From NCBI GenBank assembly GCA_029204225.1, contig CM055103.1, positions 18,796,925 through 18,860,924 on the forward strand: DNA of 64,000 nucleotides, given 5' to 3'. This stretch comes from Diphasiastrum complanatum. Lineage: Eukaryota; Streptophyta; Lycopodiopsida; Lycopodiales; Lycopodiaceae. A model generated the notes under the pieces. The model was not told the DNA's origin. It worked only from the letters and a program-made list of their open reading frames with translations, and did not search any database. Position numbers and translations under genes: made by a program. Shown here piece by piece: positions 10,996 to 21,212 of the stretch (positions are counted from its first letter, which is position 1; the number at the start of each line of letters is the position of its first letter).

Positions 10996-12675
10996 TTGAT
11001 GCAACCATGTTGTAGTAAGTTGTTGTGCATTCGACAAATCACCTACAAAGAATGTGAAGACTTGCGACTTGGTGTGTGGAGAAAACGAGGAGCTGACAAG
11101 CATAATCGATTATTGCAGATGTTCAAATGTTTTTTTCATAGACGAGAAAAGTCAAATGCAATGTTTGATATCTTGGAGAACCCAAATTGCATTTCAAACC
11201 TACGTTGGATGGTAAAGCTAAATGCATAAAAGCATATCAGAATCTATTGGGAATCTCCCATGGAATGTTTTGGCAAGTAATTGTTGAGGCACGTTATTCC
11301 ATTGTGTACAAGTTTCATGGAAACACCGACACACTCAAGCAACGTGGACATTATTCGAAAGGGTTGGCCATAATGCGTGGGATTTTGGAAAAGCATGCAT
11401 TGCCTCAACCGCATCTGCAACATAAATCAAAAGATGGCGCTATTATTTGCGAACATCATCTCCCACTCGACATGCATAAACATGACGTCTTCAAAACTAT
11501 AAACACACAACATAAAGACGCATGTATTCTTGAAGTTTCAAGATCCACACTTTATAAGATGTGGAAACAAGAGTTTGGACATGTCAAGACTCCAACAAGA
11601 CAAAGAATGTCCAAATGCAAAACATGTGATGACCTTAAAAATGCAATAGAGACAACTCCCGACATTAGGATGCATGATCACTATATTGCATTGAGAGGTC
11701 GTCATCTACATCATGTTTTCGATTCTAGAAAATTGTATGCATATTGGAAAGAAGAATCAAAATCCCATCCTGAACAGTCCTTGTGTCTTATCATTGATAG
11801 AATGGATCAAAATACAACAACATTACCCCGTTTCAATAAGACTCCTCCCAGATTAGAGGGGAATCAATTTTTAAAAACACATGTTTGTGGGGTATTGGTT
11901 CATGGATTCAAGTTGCTTTGTGATGTTTGGACTGATACCTTGCATGTTCATGATAGCAATCAAGTTGCCATATCAATAATGCGAGCAATAAGAAAGGTAC
12001 AAGCATCAAGTGGTAACTTACCTCCGATCTTACGTATTCAAGCTGACAATTGTTGGAGGGAGAACAAGAACAAATTTATTTTTGGTCTTTGTTGTATGTT
12101 AGTGGCACATAATATCTTCCAAAAGGTAGAGATGGGATTTCTTTTGGTTGGCCACACACATGAAGACATAGATCAGGTTTTTAGTGTCATATCCTGGGCT
12201 TGAAGTCCAAATCAGTTCACACAATGCCAGATATGCTAGCACGAATTGGTAAAAAGATAGGTGGCGGCCGTATCGAAAGCATTGAAGTAGAATTACTGGA
12301 ACGACTAGTAGACTAAAAACAATTTATAAATCCTTGTATTGCTCAAGAAAATGAAGGCTTGGAAGGACACACCAATCCTCACTATTTTTGTTTTCAAATG
12401 ATGAATGGTGAGCCTACCATTCAATAGAAATACTATTCTAAGGATGGAGACAACGCATGGAGTGAACATTTCAAACTGTTACAGTGTGTACCTTCAAAAG
12501 ATGAAGCCACCTTTCTAGCATCCACGAAGGATCTGGATCCAGACGAAATGAAAGGAATTATGTCCTTTATTGATTTTTTGCGGTTCATGAGCCAGACGTT
12601 TCCAGAATACAATGATCGCAATGATGCATGTGTGGTGGAAACCACAAAACTGGTCAAATATCTTTCCAAAAAAAA
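10996..12675 (+). pseudogene. DUF7869-like transposase-type protein, N-terminal part
   Basis: Frames at 10,996-11,229, 11,187-12,203 and about 12,205-12,675 join into one protein broken by two frameshifts (near 11,200 and 12,200) and stops near 12,315 and 12,427. In the 338-codon middle frame: a CKTCDD zinc-type pair at residues 144-147; LIIDRMDQN (Asp 204); RIQADNCWRENKNKF (Asp 287); MGFLLVGHTHEDIDQVF (about 316-332). Spaced acidic residues in a domain ending GHTHEDID are what I associate with the DUF7869 family. An RNase H-like DDE nuclease is inferred, not shown. The rest of the protein continues at 18,990 beyond an inserted gypsy element. Confidence 0.7.
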
Positions 12676-13142
12676 AAATGTTATCAGGATCAATGTATAG
12701 TTGTAAAATTGTATAGACCAATTTGACCAAAAAATAAAGGCTATCCAGTTTTCCATTCTTTTTGTATGAAACATATTTTGAATATTAGAGCCTATTACTC
12801 TAACTGATGAAATATGAGTGCAGGTATCATTACTTGAAGACAAGAAATAAAACTGTAGATCAATGCTAACAGTTTGATATGCAAGTTCTAGAAATAGAAT
12901 CTAATGATGAACCATTTTATGGCATGACTCCTAATCTTTTCTTAAGGGTATGTGCAGGTACTAAGAAGAGTACCTGAAGAATGAATCTAAAGAAGCTTCT
13001 TAAAGCTTAAAGACAGTACCTGAAGAGGGCTCAATCGAGTCTATAAAAATTTGGAGAAGAAACCAAAGGACAGATCACTCTTTTTGTGTCACACTCCACT
13101 ATGATTGGGGATGGGCAACCCCTAGAAAAAACGCCTAGTAAC
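12676..13142. other. Spacer up to the nested gypsy element
   Basis: AT-rich sequence after the second block of the DUF7869-like gene; may be an intron or an untranslated part of it. No open frame with homology. Confidence 0.4.
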
Positions 13143-13725
13143 TGATGAAAATTATACAAGATAAGATGGACATATACAAAGCCTTTCCCATGTCATGAAA
13201 AACACTTGGGTGAATTCCAATGTTGTAAACCAAGAAAAATTCAACTTGAAAGTGGCTAACAATAGATGTTAAGCTACCTACCTTTCATCCTTATCAATAT
13301 GTAACTTACCTACTTTTCCACATGGCTTGTAAGCCATAAGACACCTTAGAAAATGCGCCCTCCTACTCCTCCCCTTTTGCTCTAACTAATTGATAAACGC
13401 CCTCTCATACCTATACACCTCACCCTCTCACTTTACTTCTCCTAGAGTCTCCCTTACACCTCTCACACTTATTCTGGACACCTCAGCCACTCCCTCAAGG
13501 CTACACATTCCCTATAAAAGGACTAACTCACCCCTCTCCCTCATTATTAATCTCCCATTCATTTTTGTTTTGCCTCTTGCTCTTGCTTCTATGTGTGTAG
13601 GTGCTTGGAAGAAAGCTTGGAGCTATGGCTTGAGGAGGATCTATCAAGCTTGGATTGGAACCATTTTGGAACCACTTACACACACACTCACTTTCTCTTA
13701 CCTCTTTCATCTCTCTCTCTCTATC

Positions 13726-13778
<53 letters not shown>

Positions 13779-14452
13779 TCTAAAACTGTCACACCATCCA
13801 TAACTTGATGGCCATGCATGTCACACCATCCATGACTTGACGGTTTTGCATGTCACACCATCCATAGCTCAATGTCATGCATGTTTGATTTGGGAGTTGC
13901 ATGTCTGATTTGGGAGCTACATGTCTGATTTGGGAGCTTGCATGTATGATTTGAAGCTTGCATGTCATACCATCCCTATCCTAATGACTTTGCATGATGG
14001 AGTTGAAGCTTGCATGTCAAATTTGATTCATGCATGTCATGTCATCTAATGTCGAATGCCTATGCTTGCTCTTTTCTTGATCAGTAAGCTTTTGCATGTC
14101 ATAAGAAACCACTTTTCTTGGTATAAGATTCTTTAAGATCCAAAATTTGTTAACATCTGGTTGATGTAAAGATTTAAGAATCCATCTTCCCAAAACCACT
14201 GTATATGTATTTGGCCTTGGGCCATTTGATCTTCCATAAAAATCCTTTGGGGGGGGGGTTTGGTGGGGTCCCATCTTGATCCCTTAGCAAGTCTCATGAA
14301 TGAATGTTTTTGTGATTGAATGCTGAATTTTTTCACTAAGCTTTGAGTTCTTTTAGTTCTATTCAACAATGTTTTATTGATTTGTTCTTTTTAAGTCACA
14401 ACATTTAAAGTTAGGACTTTAGAAATTAGTAGACCTTCACTTCAAGTTCACA
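13143..14452 (+). repeat. 5' LTR of gypsy-1
   Basis: Starts TGATGAAAATTATACAAG and ends CAAGTTCACA. Includes a (CT)n tract (about 13,731-13,774) and a set of short repeats of form TTGCATGTCACACCATCCAT (13,800-14,040). About 100 bp near 14,150-14,250 is absent from the 3' LTR. Confidence 0.88.
13513..13520 (+). promoter_or_regulatory. TATA box of gypsy-1 5' LTR
   Basis: TATAAAAG in a pyrimidine-rich, unique part of the LTR, the expected position for the element promoter. The corresponding site of the 3' LTR (18,111-18,118) reads TATGAAAG, so only the 5' copy keeps the consensus. Confidence 0.6.
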
Positions 14453-14455
14453 GTT

Positions 14456-14468
14456 TGGTATTAGAGCC
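14456..14468 (+). other. Primer-binding site of gypsy-1
   Basis: TGGTATTAGAGCC, one base from the initiator tRNA-Met type TGGTATCAGAGCC, three bases after the 5' LTR. Confidence 0.8.
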
Positions 14469-14688
14469 AAGGTCTATTTTTTTTTTTTTTGTGAAATTGA
14501 TGTGAGGGCCTTGTGTATTCATTCTTGAAACAAATGCCAATACACAGGACTTTGTATGTTTATCCTCGAGAATTGGATCTCCAACTTGCTTTCTATTTTA
14601 GAGACAATACTTTGTTAATGCGAGCTTCTATCTTCCTTTATGGAGAATGGCATTTCTCTGAATCACAAGTCTATTTGTACTTTTTGCC

Positions 14689-15177
14689 TTGAGTTTGTGT
14701 ATTTCAGGTGAATTCCAAGAACTCCAATCAAAGATGGATAGCTCCTCACAAGGCTCTTCAAGCTCCTCTTCATCTATGTCGTCATCACGTCATATTTCCT
14801 CCAAGTCAACTTCTACTCGATCTAGGAAAAGGAGGTTTGCTAAGATTGATAATAAATTTTTTAAGTTTTCTAAGTTCGATGGAGATGGTACCAATGAAGA
14901 GAGTTTGCTTGTCTGGATTCGAAATCTTAATACTTTCTTTGAGAAAAGTAGATACTCAAATCATTCCAAGATTCGATTTGCAACGTTACATCTAGATAAG
15001 TATGCATCACTATGGTGGGCTGCTATGAAATCAAATCACGAAGCTGCATCCACATGGCATAGCTTTAAAAAACAAATTAAAGCCCACTTTTTGCCAAAAG
15101 AATATAAGAAAGATACTTTAGCTGCTTGGGACATCTTTAGGCAAAAGCAAAATGAGAAAGTAGTTGACTCATGTTAA
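14689..15177 (+). pseudogene. gypsy-1 gag, capsid part
   Basis: 162 codons. A Ser-rich N-terminus (residues about 18-45) leads to a retrotrans_gag-type domain with LLVWIRNLNTFFEKSRYS, LDKYASLWW and STWHSFKKQIKAHF. The frame ends at a stop (15,175-15,177) and continues in another frame at 15,262, so gag is frameshifted. The product would have been the particle structural protein. Confidence 0.82.
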
Positions 15178-15261
15178 GAGATTTTGGGATCAATTGCTTT
15201 TCAAAGTTAGACTTTGCATTCCATTATTAAGAAAGAATAGAAAAGGAAATTCTATTCGGGT

Positions 15262-16191
15262 TTGCATAGAAGTATACAATATGGCTTAGATCTAGTACAA
15301 GTTGATACTTTAGAACAAGTCATATATTATGCTACCAGAATTGAGCTGCAGGATAGTCATCGAAATGGAGGCGGGAACAAAAGGAAGGAACCTCCCACAA
15401 CTCAAACTCCAAAAGAAAAGACTCAACGCCTTTTCAAAGAACAAATGCAGGCCTATCGCAAGGAAGGAAGATGCTTCAAGTGTGGGAAAAAGGGACACAT
15501 TTTCTTCAAATGTCCACTCAAAGATGCGAAAGCTTCAAGTGCAGACAAAGGGAAGCAAGTGGCTGTACAAAGCATTGAAGATACTCAAACCCATGATCTT
15601 CTCAAAACATGGGGACAAGTCCATAACAAACTCTATCTAATTCTCTTTGATGCAGGCTCCTCTTATAATTTCATCTCTTTTAAGCTTGCACAAGAGATAG
15701 GAGTTGGTTCTTTTTCCGAATCTATGCTTAAGGCTAAAGGTGCTTTTGTTGATGGTGATGCAAACATTTACCCTGTAATTGGAAAACTTAAGCTTCAAAT
15801 CTCTGACTACTATGAACCTATAGAATTCATGGTAGGTCCTTTGCAGGGAGTAGATGTAATCTTAGGCATGCCTTGGCACAAAATGCGCAATCCTCTGGTG
15901 GACTACAATAAGCATTTGATTTCATGGAAGCACAAAGGTAAAGACGTTAGTGTGCATGCAGGACAGAGTGGCGAAACAATTCCTTTAGTAAGCCATATTC
16001 AAGTATCAAAAGTACTAAAGAAAGCGATATTTTCTTGTTTGTTGTTTGTTCAAAGTATGGATGATGATGTTGATGGGAATGCACATTCTTTGGACAATAA
16101 TATAAAAAACTTTTTATTAAAGTATCTTCTTGTTTTTCTGATGAGCTACCAAAGTCCTTACCCCCTGAAAGACGTGAAGATCATACAATAG
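15262..16191 (+). pseudogene. gypsy-1 nucleocapsid and protease
   Basis: 309 codons. Zinc knuckle CFKCGKKGHIFFKC (CX2CX4HX4C) near residue 72 is followed by an aspartic-protease region with LILFDAGSSYNFIS (about residue 126) and VDVILGMPW (about residue 198). The protease triad reads DAG rather than the usual D-T/S-G, one substitution from consensus. The frame breaks before RT. Confidence 0.82.
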
Positions 16192-16280
16192 ACATTATTC
16201 CTGGAAGTTCCATACCCAATAGACCTCTCTATAGGGTAAGCCATTCTCAAGAAGAAGAAATTTCTAAGCAGATTATTGAC

Positions 16281-17734
16281 TTGTTAGAGAAAGGTCTTAT
16301 AAAATCCAGTAACTCCCCCTATTGCTCTCCTATACTTCTGGTACAAAAGAAAGATGGGAGTTTTAGGATGTGTGTGGACTATTGTGCTTTAAACAAGATT
16401 ACAGTAAAGAACCGTTTTCCTATTCCAAAAATAGATGACATTATGGATAGGATAAATGGATCTTGTATCTTAGTAGAATTGATTTGACAAGTGGATATCA
16501 CCAGATCAGAGTAACACCTGAAGATGTCCATAAAACTGCTGTCAGGACTAACTCTGGCCTTTATGAATTTTTAGTGGTACCATTTGGTCTTATTAACGCT
16601 CCCGCAACATTCAATAGAATGATGGAACAAATCTTTCGACCTCATAGACGTTTTGTAGGAACATTTTTTGATGATATCTTAGTCTTTAGTGCAAATGTTA
16701 AAGAACATAAAAGACATCTAGATATCGTCTTTAGAACCCTACAAGAAAACTCACTGAGCGGGGATTAAAAACTCCAGGATTACTTCATCCCTTGGCTAAC
16801 TTGGGAACATATTACCATGGACTTTATCTTCGGGTTCCCTAAAACCAAAAATGGAAATGAGATGATATGGACTATCATTGATAGCTTTATCAAACAGGCT
16901 CATTTTATTACCTGTAAGAAAAAGCTTACGAAACCTGAAGCTGCTCATTTGTTTATCCGTCACATCTTTAGGCTGCATGGACTACCCAAGAGTATAGTGT
17001 CTAATCGGGATATGAGATTTACTAGCAACTTTTGGAGAGCCCATTTTGATAATTTGGGGACAATCCTTAAATTCTCTTCCTCCTTCCCTCCCCAAACTGA
17101 TGGTCAAAGTAAAATTACTAATCGAACCATCATACATTTGTTGAGAAATTATGTAAGTGATCAGAAGACTCAATCGAAACACTATCTCCCTATTCTATAA
17201 TTTGCTTACAATAACACAGTTCATTCTTCTACTGGTAAAGCGCTTTTTGAAGTAATGTATGGAAAACCTATTGTACCTCCTGTATTAAGGACTAAAGAAA
17301 AGGTATTTGCCTCAGATGAATTTGTGCAGGATTATCAAGACACATTTTCAAAGGTTCATCAATCCATCGCAAGTGCACAACAGAAACAACAGAAAAGTGA
17401 AAATATGCATCGGAGGGCAATCAAGTACGAAGAAGGAGAACTAGTTCTCCTAAAATTTGAAAAGAAAAGGCTCAAGAAAAAGAAGGGCAACATGAAACTC
17501 TACCCAAAACTAGCCCAAAAGTATTATGGACCCTTTAAAGTCAAGAAAGTAATCAATGAGGTTACATGTGAACTTGACTTGCCTATTACTTGGAAAATCC
17601 ATAACAAATTCCATGTAAGCTTGCTAAAGAAATTCAATGGTCAAGAACTAGAAGGATTTACAGATTTCGAACCTCCAGAAGTTCAAGGAACCGAAGAAAT
17701 CCTTCAACCTGAGCAGATAGAAAAAAGGGCCTAG
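16281..17734 (+). pseudogene. gypsy-1 RT and integrase, with internal deletion
   Basis: RT fingers and palm: LIKSSNSPYCSPILLVQKKDGSFRMCVDY (quoted in part: SPYCSPILLVQKKDGSFRMC), frameshift near 16,475, then VPFGLINAPATF and FFDDILVFS (active site FxDD). At about 16,768 the frame passes straight into the integrase core (MDFIFGFPKTKNGNEM), so RT connection, RNase H and the integrase HHCC finger are lost. Integrase keeps the first Asp and VSNRDMRF, but the motif normally QTDGQxE reads QTDGQSK, replacing the catalytic Glu. The C-terminus ends with GTEEILQPEQIE, resembling the start of a chromodomain, cut off by the LTR. Confidence 0.85.
17719..17729 (+). other. Polypurine tract of gypsy-1
   Basis: AGAAAAAAGGG ending 9 bases before the inferred TG start of the 3' LTR. 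A partial match also precedes the 5' LTR (13,124-13,140), so the true LTR start may lie a few bases upstream of the TG. Confidence 0.65.
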
Positions 17735-17738
17735 GAAT

Positions 17739-18325
17739 TGATAAAAATTATGCAAGATAAGATGGACATATACAAAGCCTTTCCCATGTCATGAAAAATA
17801 CTTGGGTGAATCCCAATGTTGTAAACCAAGAAAAATTCAACTTGAAAGTGGCTAACATTAAGTGTTAAGCTACCTACCTTCCATCCTTATCAATATGTAA
17901 CTTACCTACTTTTCCACATGGCTTGTAAGCCATAAGACACCTAAGAAAATGCGCCCTCCTACTCCTCCCCTTTTGCTCCAACTAATTGATAAACACCCTC
18001 TCATACCTATACACATCACCCTCTCACTTTACTTCTCTTAGAGTCTGCCTTACACCTCTCACACTTATTCTGGACACCTCAGCCACTCCCTCAAGGCTAC
18101 ACATTCCCTATGAAAGGACTAACTTGCCCCTCTCCCTCATTATTCATCTCCCATTCATTTTTGTTTTGCCTCTTGCTCTTGCTTCTATGTGTGTAGGTGC
18201 TTGGAAGAAAGCTTGGAGCTATGGCTTGAGGAGGATCTATCAAGCTTGGATTGGAACCATTTTGGAACCACTTACACACACACACACTCACTTTCTCTTA
18301 CCTCTTTCATCTCTCTCTCTCTATC

Positions 18326-18398
<73 letters not shown>

Positions 18399-18948
18399 CT
18401 CTCTCTCTCTCTTTCTCTCTCTCATCTCTAAAACTGTCACACCATCCATTACTTGATGGCCATGCATGTCACACCATCCATGACTTGATGGCTTTGCATG
18501 TCACACCATCCATAGCTTAATGGTCATGCATGTTTGATTTGGGAGTTGCAAGTCTGATTTGGGAGCTTGCATGTATGATTTGGGAGCTTGCATGTATGAT
18601 TTGAAGCTTGCATGTCAGATTTGATTCATGCATGTCATGTCATCTAATGTCGAATGCCTATGCATGCTCTTTTTTTGATCACTAAGCTTTTGCATGTCAT
18701 AAGAAACCACTTTTCTTGGTATAAGATTCTTTAAAATCCAAAATTTGTTGATTTGGGGGGGATCCCTATCTTGACCCCTCAACAAGTCTCATGAATGAAT
18801 GTTTTTGTGATTAAATGTTGAATTTCTTCACTAAGCTTTGAGTTCTATTCAGTTCTATTCAATAGTGTTTTGTTGATTTGTTCTTTTTAAGTCACAACAT
18901 TTAAAGTCAGGACTTTAGAAATTAGTAGACCTTCACTTCAAGTTCACA
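17739..18948 (+). repeat. 3' LTR of gypsy-1
   Basis: Matches 13,143-14,452 over its length, ending CAAGTTCACA. It contains (CT)n followed by a (CA)n tract (18,361-18,394) that the 5' LTR lacks, and lacks the ~100 bp noted there. Confidence 0.88.
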
Positions 18949-18989
18949 ATAGCCAAGAGGCTTTTGGCCACAATCCTTGCCAACCGCTT

Positions 18990-19612
18990 TCGATTCATTT
19001 GTATCAACTTTGATCAATGACGTCAAAATGGATGTAGAGTAATTACCCCGGAGGTTTTGTGGGCGAAAAGCTGATGCACCTCTGGTTGAATTCATCTCAC
19101 GTAGAGAAGTTGTGTTGGACAAGTTCGTTGCAATGCGGCCTCTAGATGAAGATGTTGTGGAGGGTTCCATACCTGTTTGGGTGGCAAAAGTTGCCGAAGT
19201 GAAGAGAAAATCAGAAGGCTTGGCCACAGAGTTTAAAGCAGTATGGTATGAACCAAAATCTAATCAACGGCGTAGAAACCAGAGACAAGTTCACAACTCG
19301 GAGCTGTACAAAAATTGCTTAGAGAAAGAATGGATTCCGAACAACGACAGACCACAATCTATGGATGTAGATACATTTGTTCATGCATGGAAATCAAAGG
19401 CAAAAAAAACAATTAAAGCACATGGCTATACTGTGGACAATCAATATCTATTCCAGAAATATCAATGGCACACATCAAAGAATACATGTCCAAATTATCC
19501 GATGAATGTGCAGCTGATATTGATGAGTAGAGTTCATGATCATTGTAGTTGTAGAGTCCTGGTTACAACCTTTGTCGCCATAATTATTGGACTTGTAATG
19601 TATTTAATTTAG
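18990..19612 (+). pseudogene. DUF7869-like protein, C-terminal part
   Basis: Reading VVLDKFVAMRPLDEDVVEG, IPVWVAKVAEVKRKSEG, VWYEPKSNQRRRNQRQ and NQYLFQKYQWHTSKNTCPNY. This mixture of a short conserved aromatic-rich domain after a long acidic linker is what I expect at the C-terminus of the family begun at 10,996. One in-frame stop (about 19,042) precedes the 166-codon open segment. The two halves are separated exactly by gypsy-1. Confidence 0.6.
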
Positions 19613-20514
19613 TGAGTGTTGGCAAATTCCGAAATTGCAACAAGGCCAAATTTGGCTCCAAAAGATGTGTAATTCCTTATGTAAATTTAGTTGTGAATCC
19701 AGCTTGGCAATTTTGTAGAAAGCTGATTTTTTGTATGCTAGGGTGTGGGCATGTCACCCTATTATAAGTAAATCATATTCCATGGCATGTGTATTGTAAG
19801 ACCATGAGGAAAATAATTTCTAATTCTCAACCTTTAGAATATTGAAATAGTAAATCACTAGTCTAAAAGGTTAAACCTCTACAAATTTGTCTAGAACTGC
19901 ACCAAAGTTGTGCATCTTTTGTAATAGCCTCTTGACTAATGTAGGGCTTGGCCCAAGACCATTAATTATAAATGAACCACTTTTAGTGGCAAATGACAGA
20001 TTGTGATTAAATTTCTATGAGAGTTCTTATAACACAGCTTGTTCAAGGTAGTATATGATTCAGTGATGTTTATGTTTCTTTTAAATATCAAATTATGTTT
20101 ATGTTTCTTTTGAAATTTTATATCAATGTTTATGTTTAAAAGTTGTCTATGTTATTCGAATCGACACTAATTTTGGACAATTATATTAGGTGCTCATAGC
20201 TATTGGACAAAAGCATCAATAAATTTTAGAAAATTAACTAAAATTTGTCTTGTTTGGCTTATAGTTGTATTGAAATGAGATTCGAGCTTGAGAAAATCCC
20301 ACTTCAAGAAGTAGTAAGTTTTGATTGTTTTTCTTATCTGGCTCTTTTGGTACCATGTGTAGAAAATAGTCCTAAATAAATTAAAAAGTCCAAAATTAAT
20401 TGAGACAGTGTTAGGTACTAACCATAGACTATAGCTAGATAGCAATGTAAACTACAATTGCATCCAAATCTATGATCTAAGATTGATAATAGCATGACCC
20501 ATAGCTCATTTCTT
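19613..20514. other. Gene-free AT-rich stretch
   Basis: No gene recognised. The left part may be 3' flanking sequence of the transposase-like gene; the right part adjoins the PBS at 20,519 and may be internal sequence of that LTR element, but no gag or pol motif is visible. Confidence 0.4.
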
Positions 20515-20532
20515 GGTTTGGCTCTAATACCA

Positions 20533-21212
20533 TGTTGAAATAATAGCAAATGAACTGTTAGAAATGATGAAGAAAGCACCTAATTAAATTCCAATTGAGA
20601 TCACAAAGCTAGAACACAAAGAAATCTAGTAATTACTAGCTTATCTCGGCTTGAACTCCACTCTATGGCTCCAAAATCATGCAAAATCCCTCACACATGT
20701 GAGTGTACGGCTTGAGCAGACCTGAGTACAGTACCAGCACCTTTAGGTCCAAGGATTGATTATAAGAAAACAAATGATCATAGCAAACATCACTCAAATT
20801 GTAGACAAAAACTAGTCACAAAAGTAGATCTCAAATTTCTCATAAATTGCTTGGGAAATCCCACATGTATCTATACAAAATCAGCTCTGATATGAGGGTT
20901 TAGGGTTACCTCTAATCCATTTATGACCTAAACCTAACATCTAACTTTTTAGGTCATACAATCAACCCTAATTGGGGGTCGAGATCTTGGGATCCCTCAA
21001 CAAGGTAAAAATTGCTATTTCTAGCTCCTACAAAATCCCTAGCCTATCTATGTACATTTTGGCCTCATTCCAAAGGTGTCTCAACAATGTTAGGCTTAGA
21101 GTAATCATAATCACAAAGATCCTAACCTAGTTGGCATGTGTAACATTCCACATGATGGCCAAATTACATTTTCCAAGTGGAAATTGCAAACTAGCTTGTG
21201 CAAATTCTAACA
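20533..21212 (-). repeat. LTR with adjoining PBS (minus strand)
   Basis: 680 bp with plus-strand ends TGTTGAAATAATAG...GCAAATTCTAACA, i.e. TG...CA. Immediately left, 20,519-20,532 reads in minus orientation as TGGTATTAGAGCCA, an initiator tRNA-Met type PBS, so this is the 5' LTR of a minus-strand element whose coding region is lost or unrecognisable. Confidence 0.6.

Larger units (their letters stand above)
13143..18948 (+). mobile_element. Ty3/gypsy LTR retrotransposon (gypsy-1), nested
   Basis: A 5.8-kb plus-strand element with LTRs of about 1,310 and 1,210 bp, a PBS after the 5' LTR and a purine tract before the 3' LTR. Internal order gag, zinc knuckle, protease, RT, integrase identifies Ty3/gypsy. 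It lies between the two halves of the DUF7869-like gene, so it inserted after that gene was in place. RT is cut short after the catalytic motif and RNase H plus the integrase zinc finger are missing. I could not find a clean 5-bp target duplication at the inferred ends. Confidence 0.9.
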
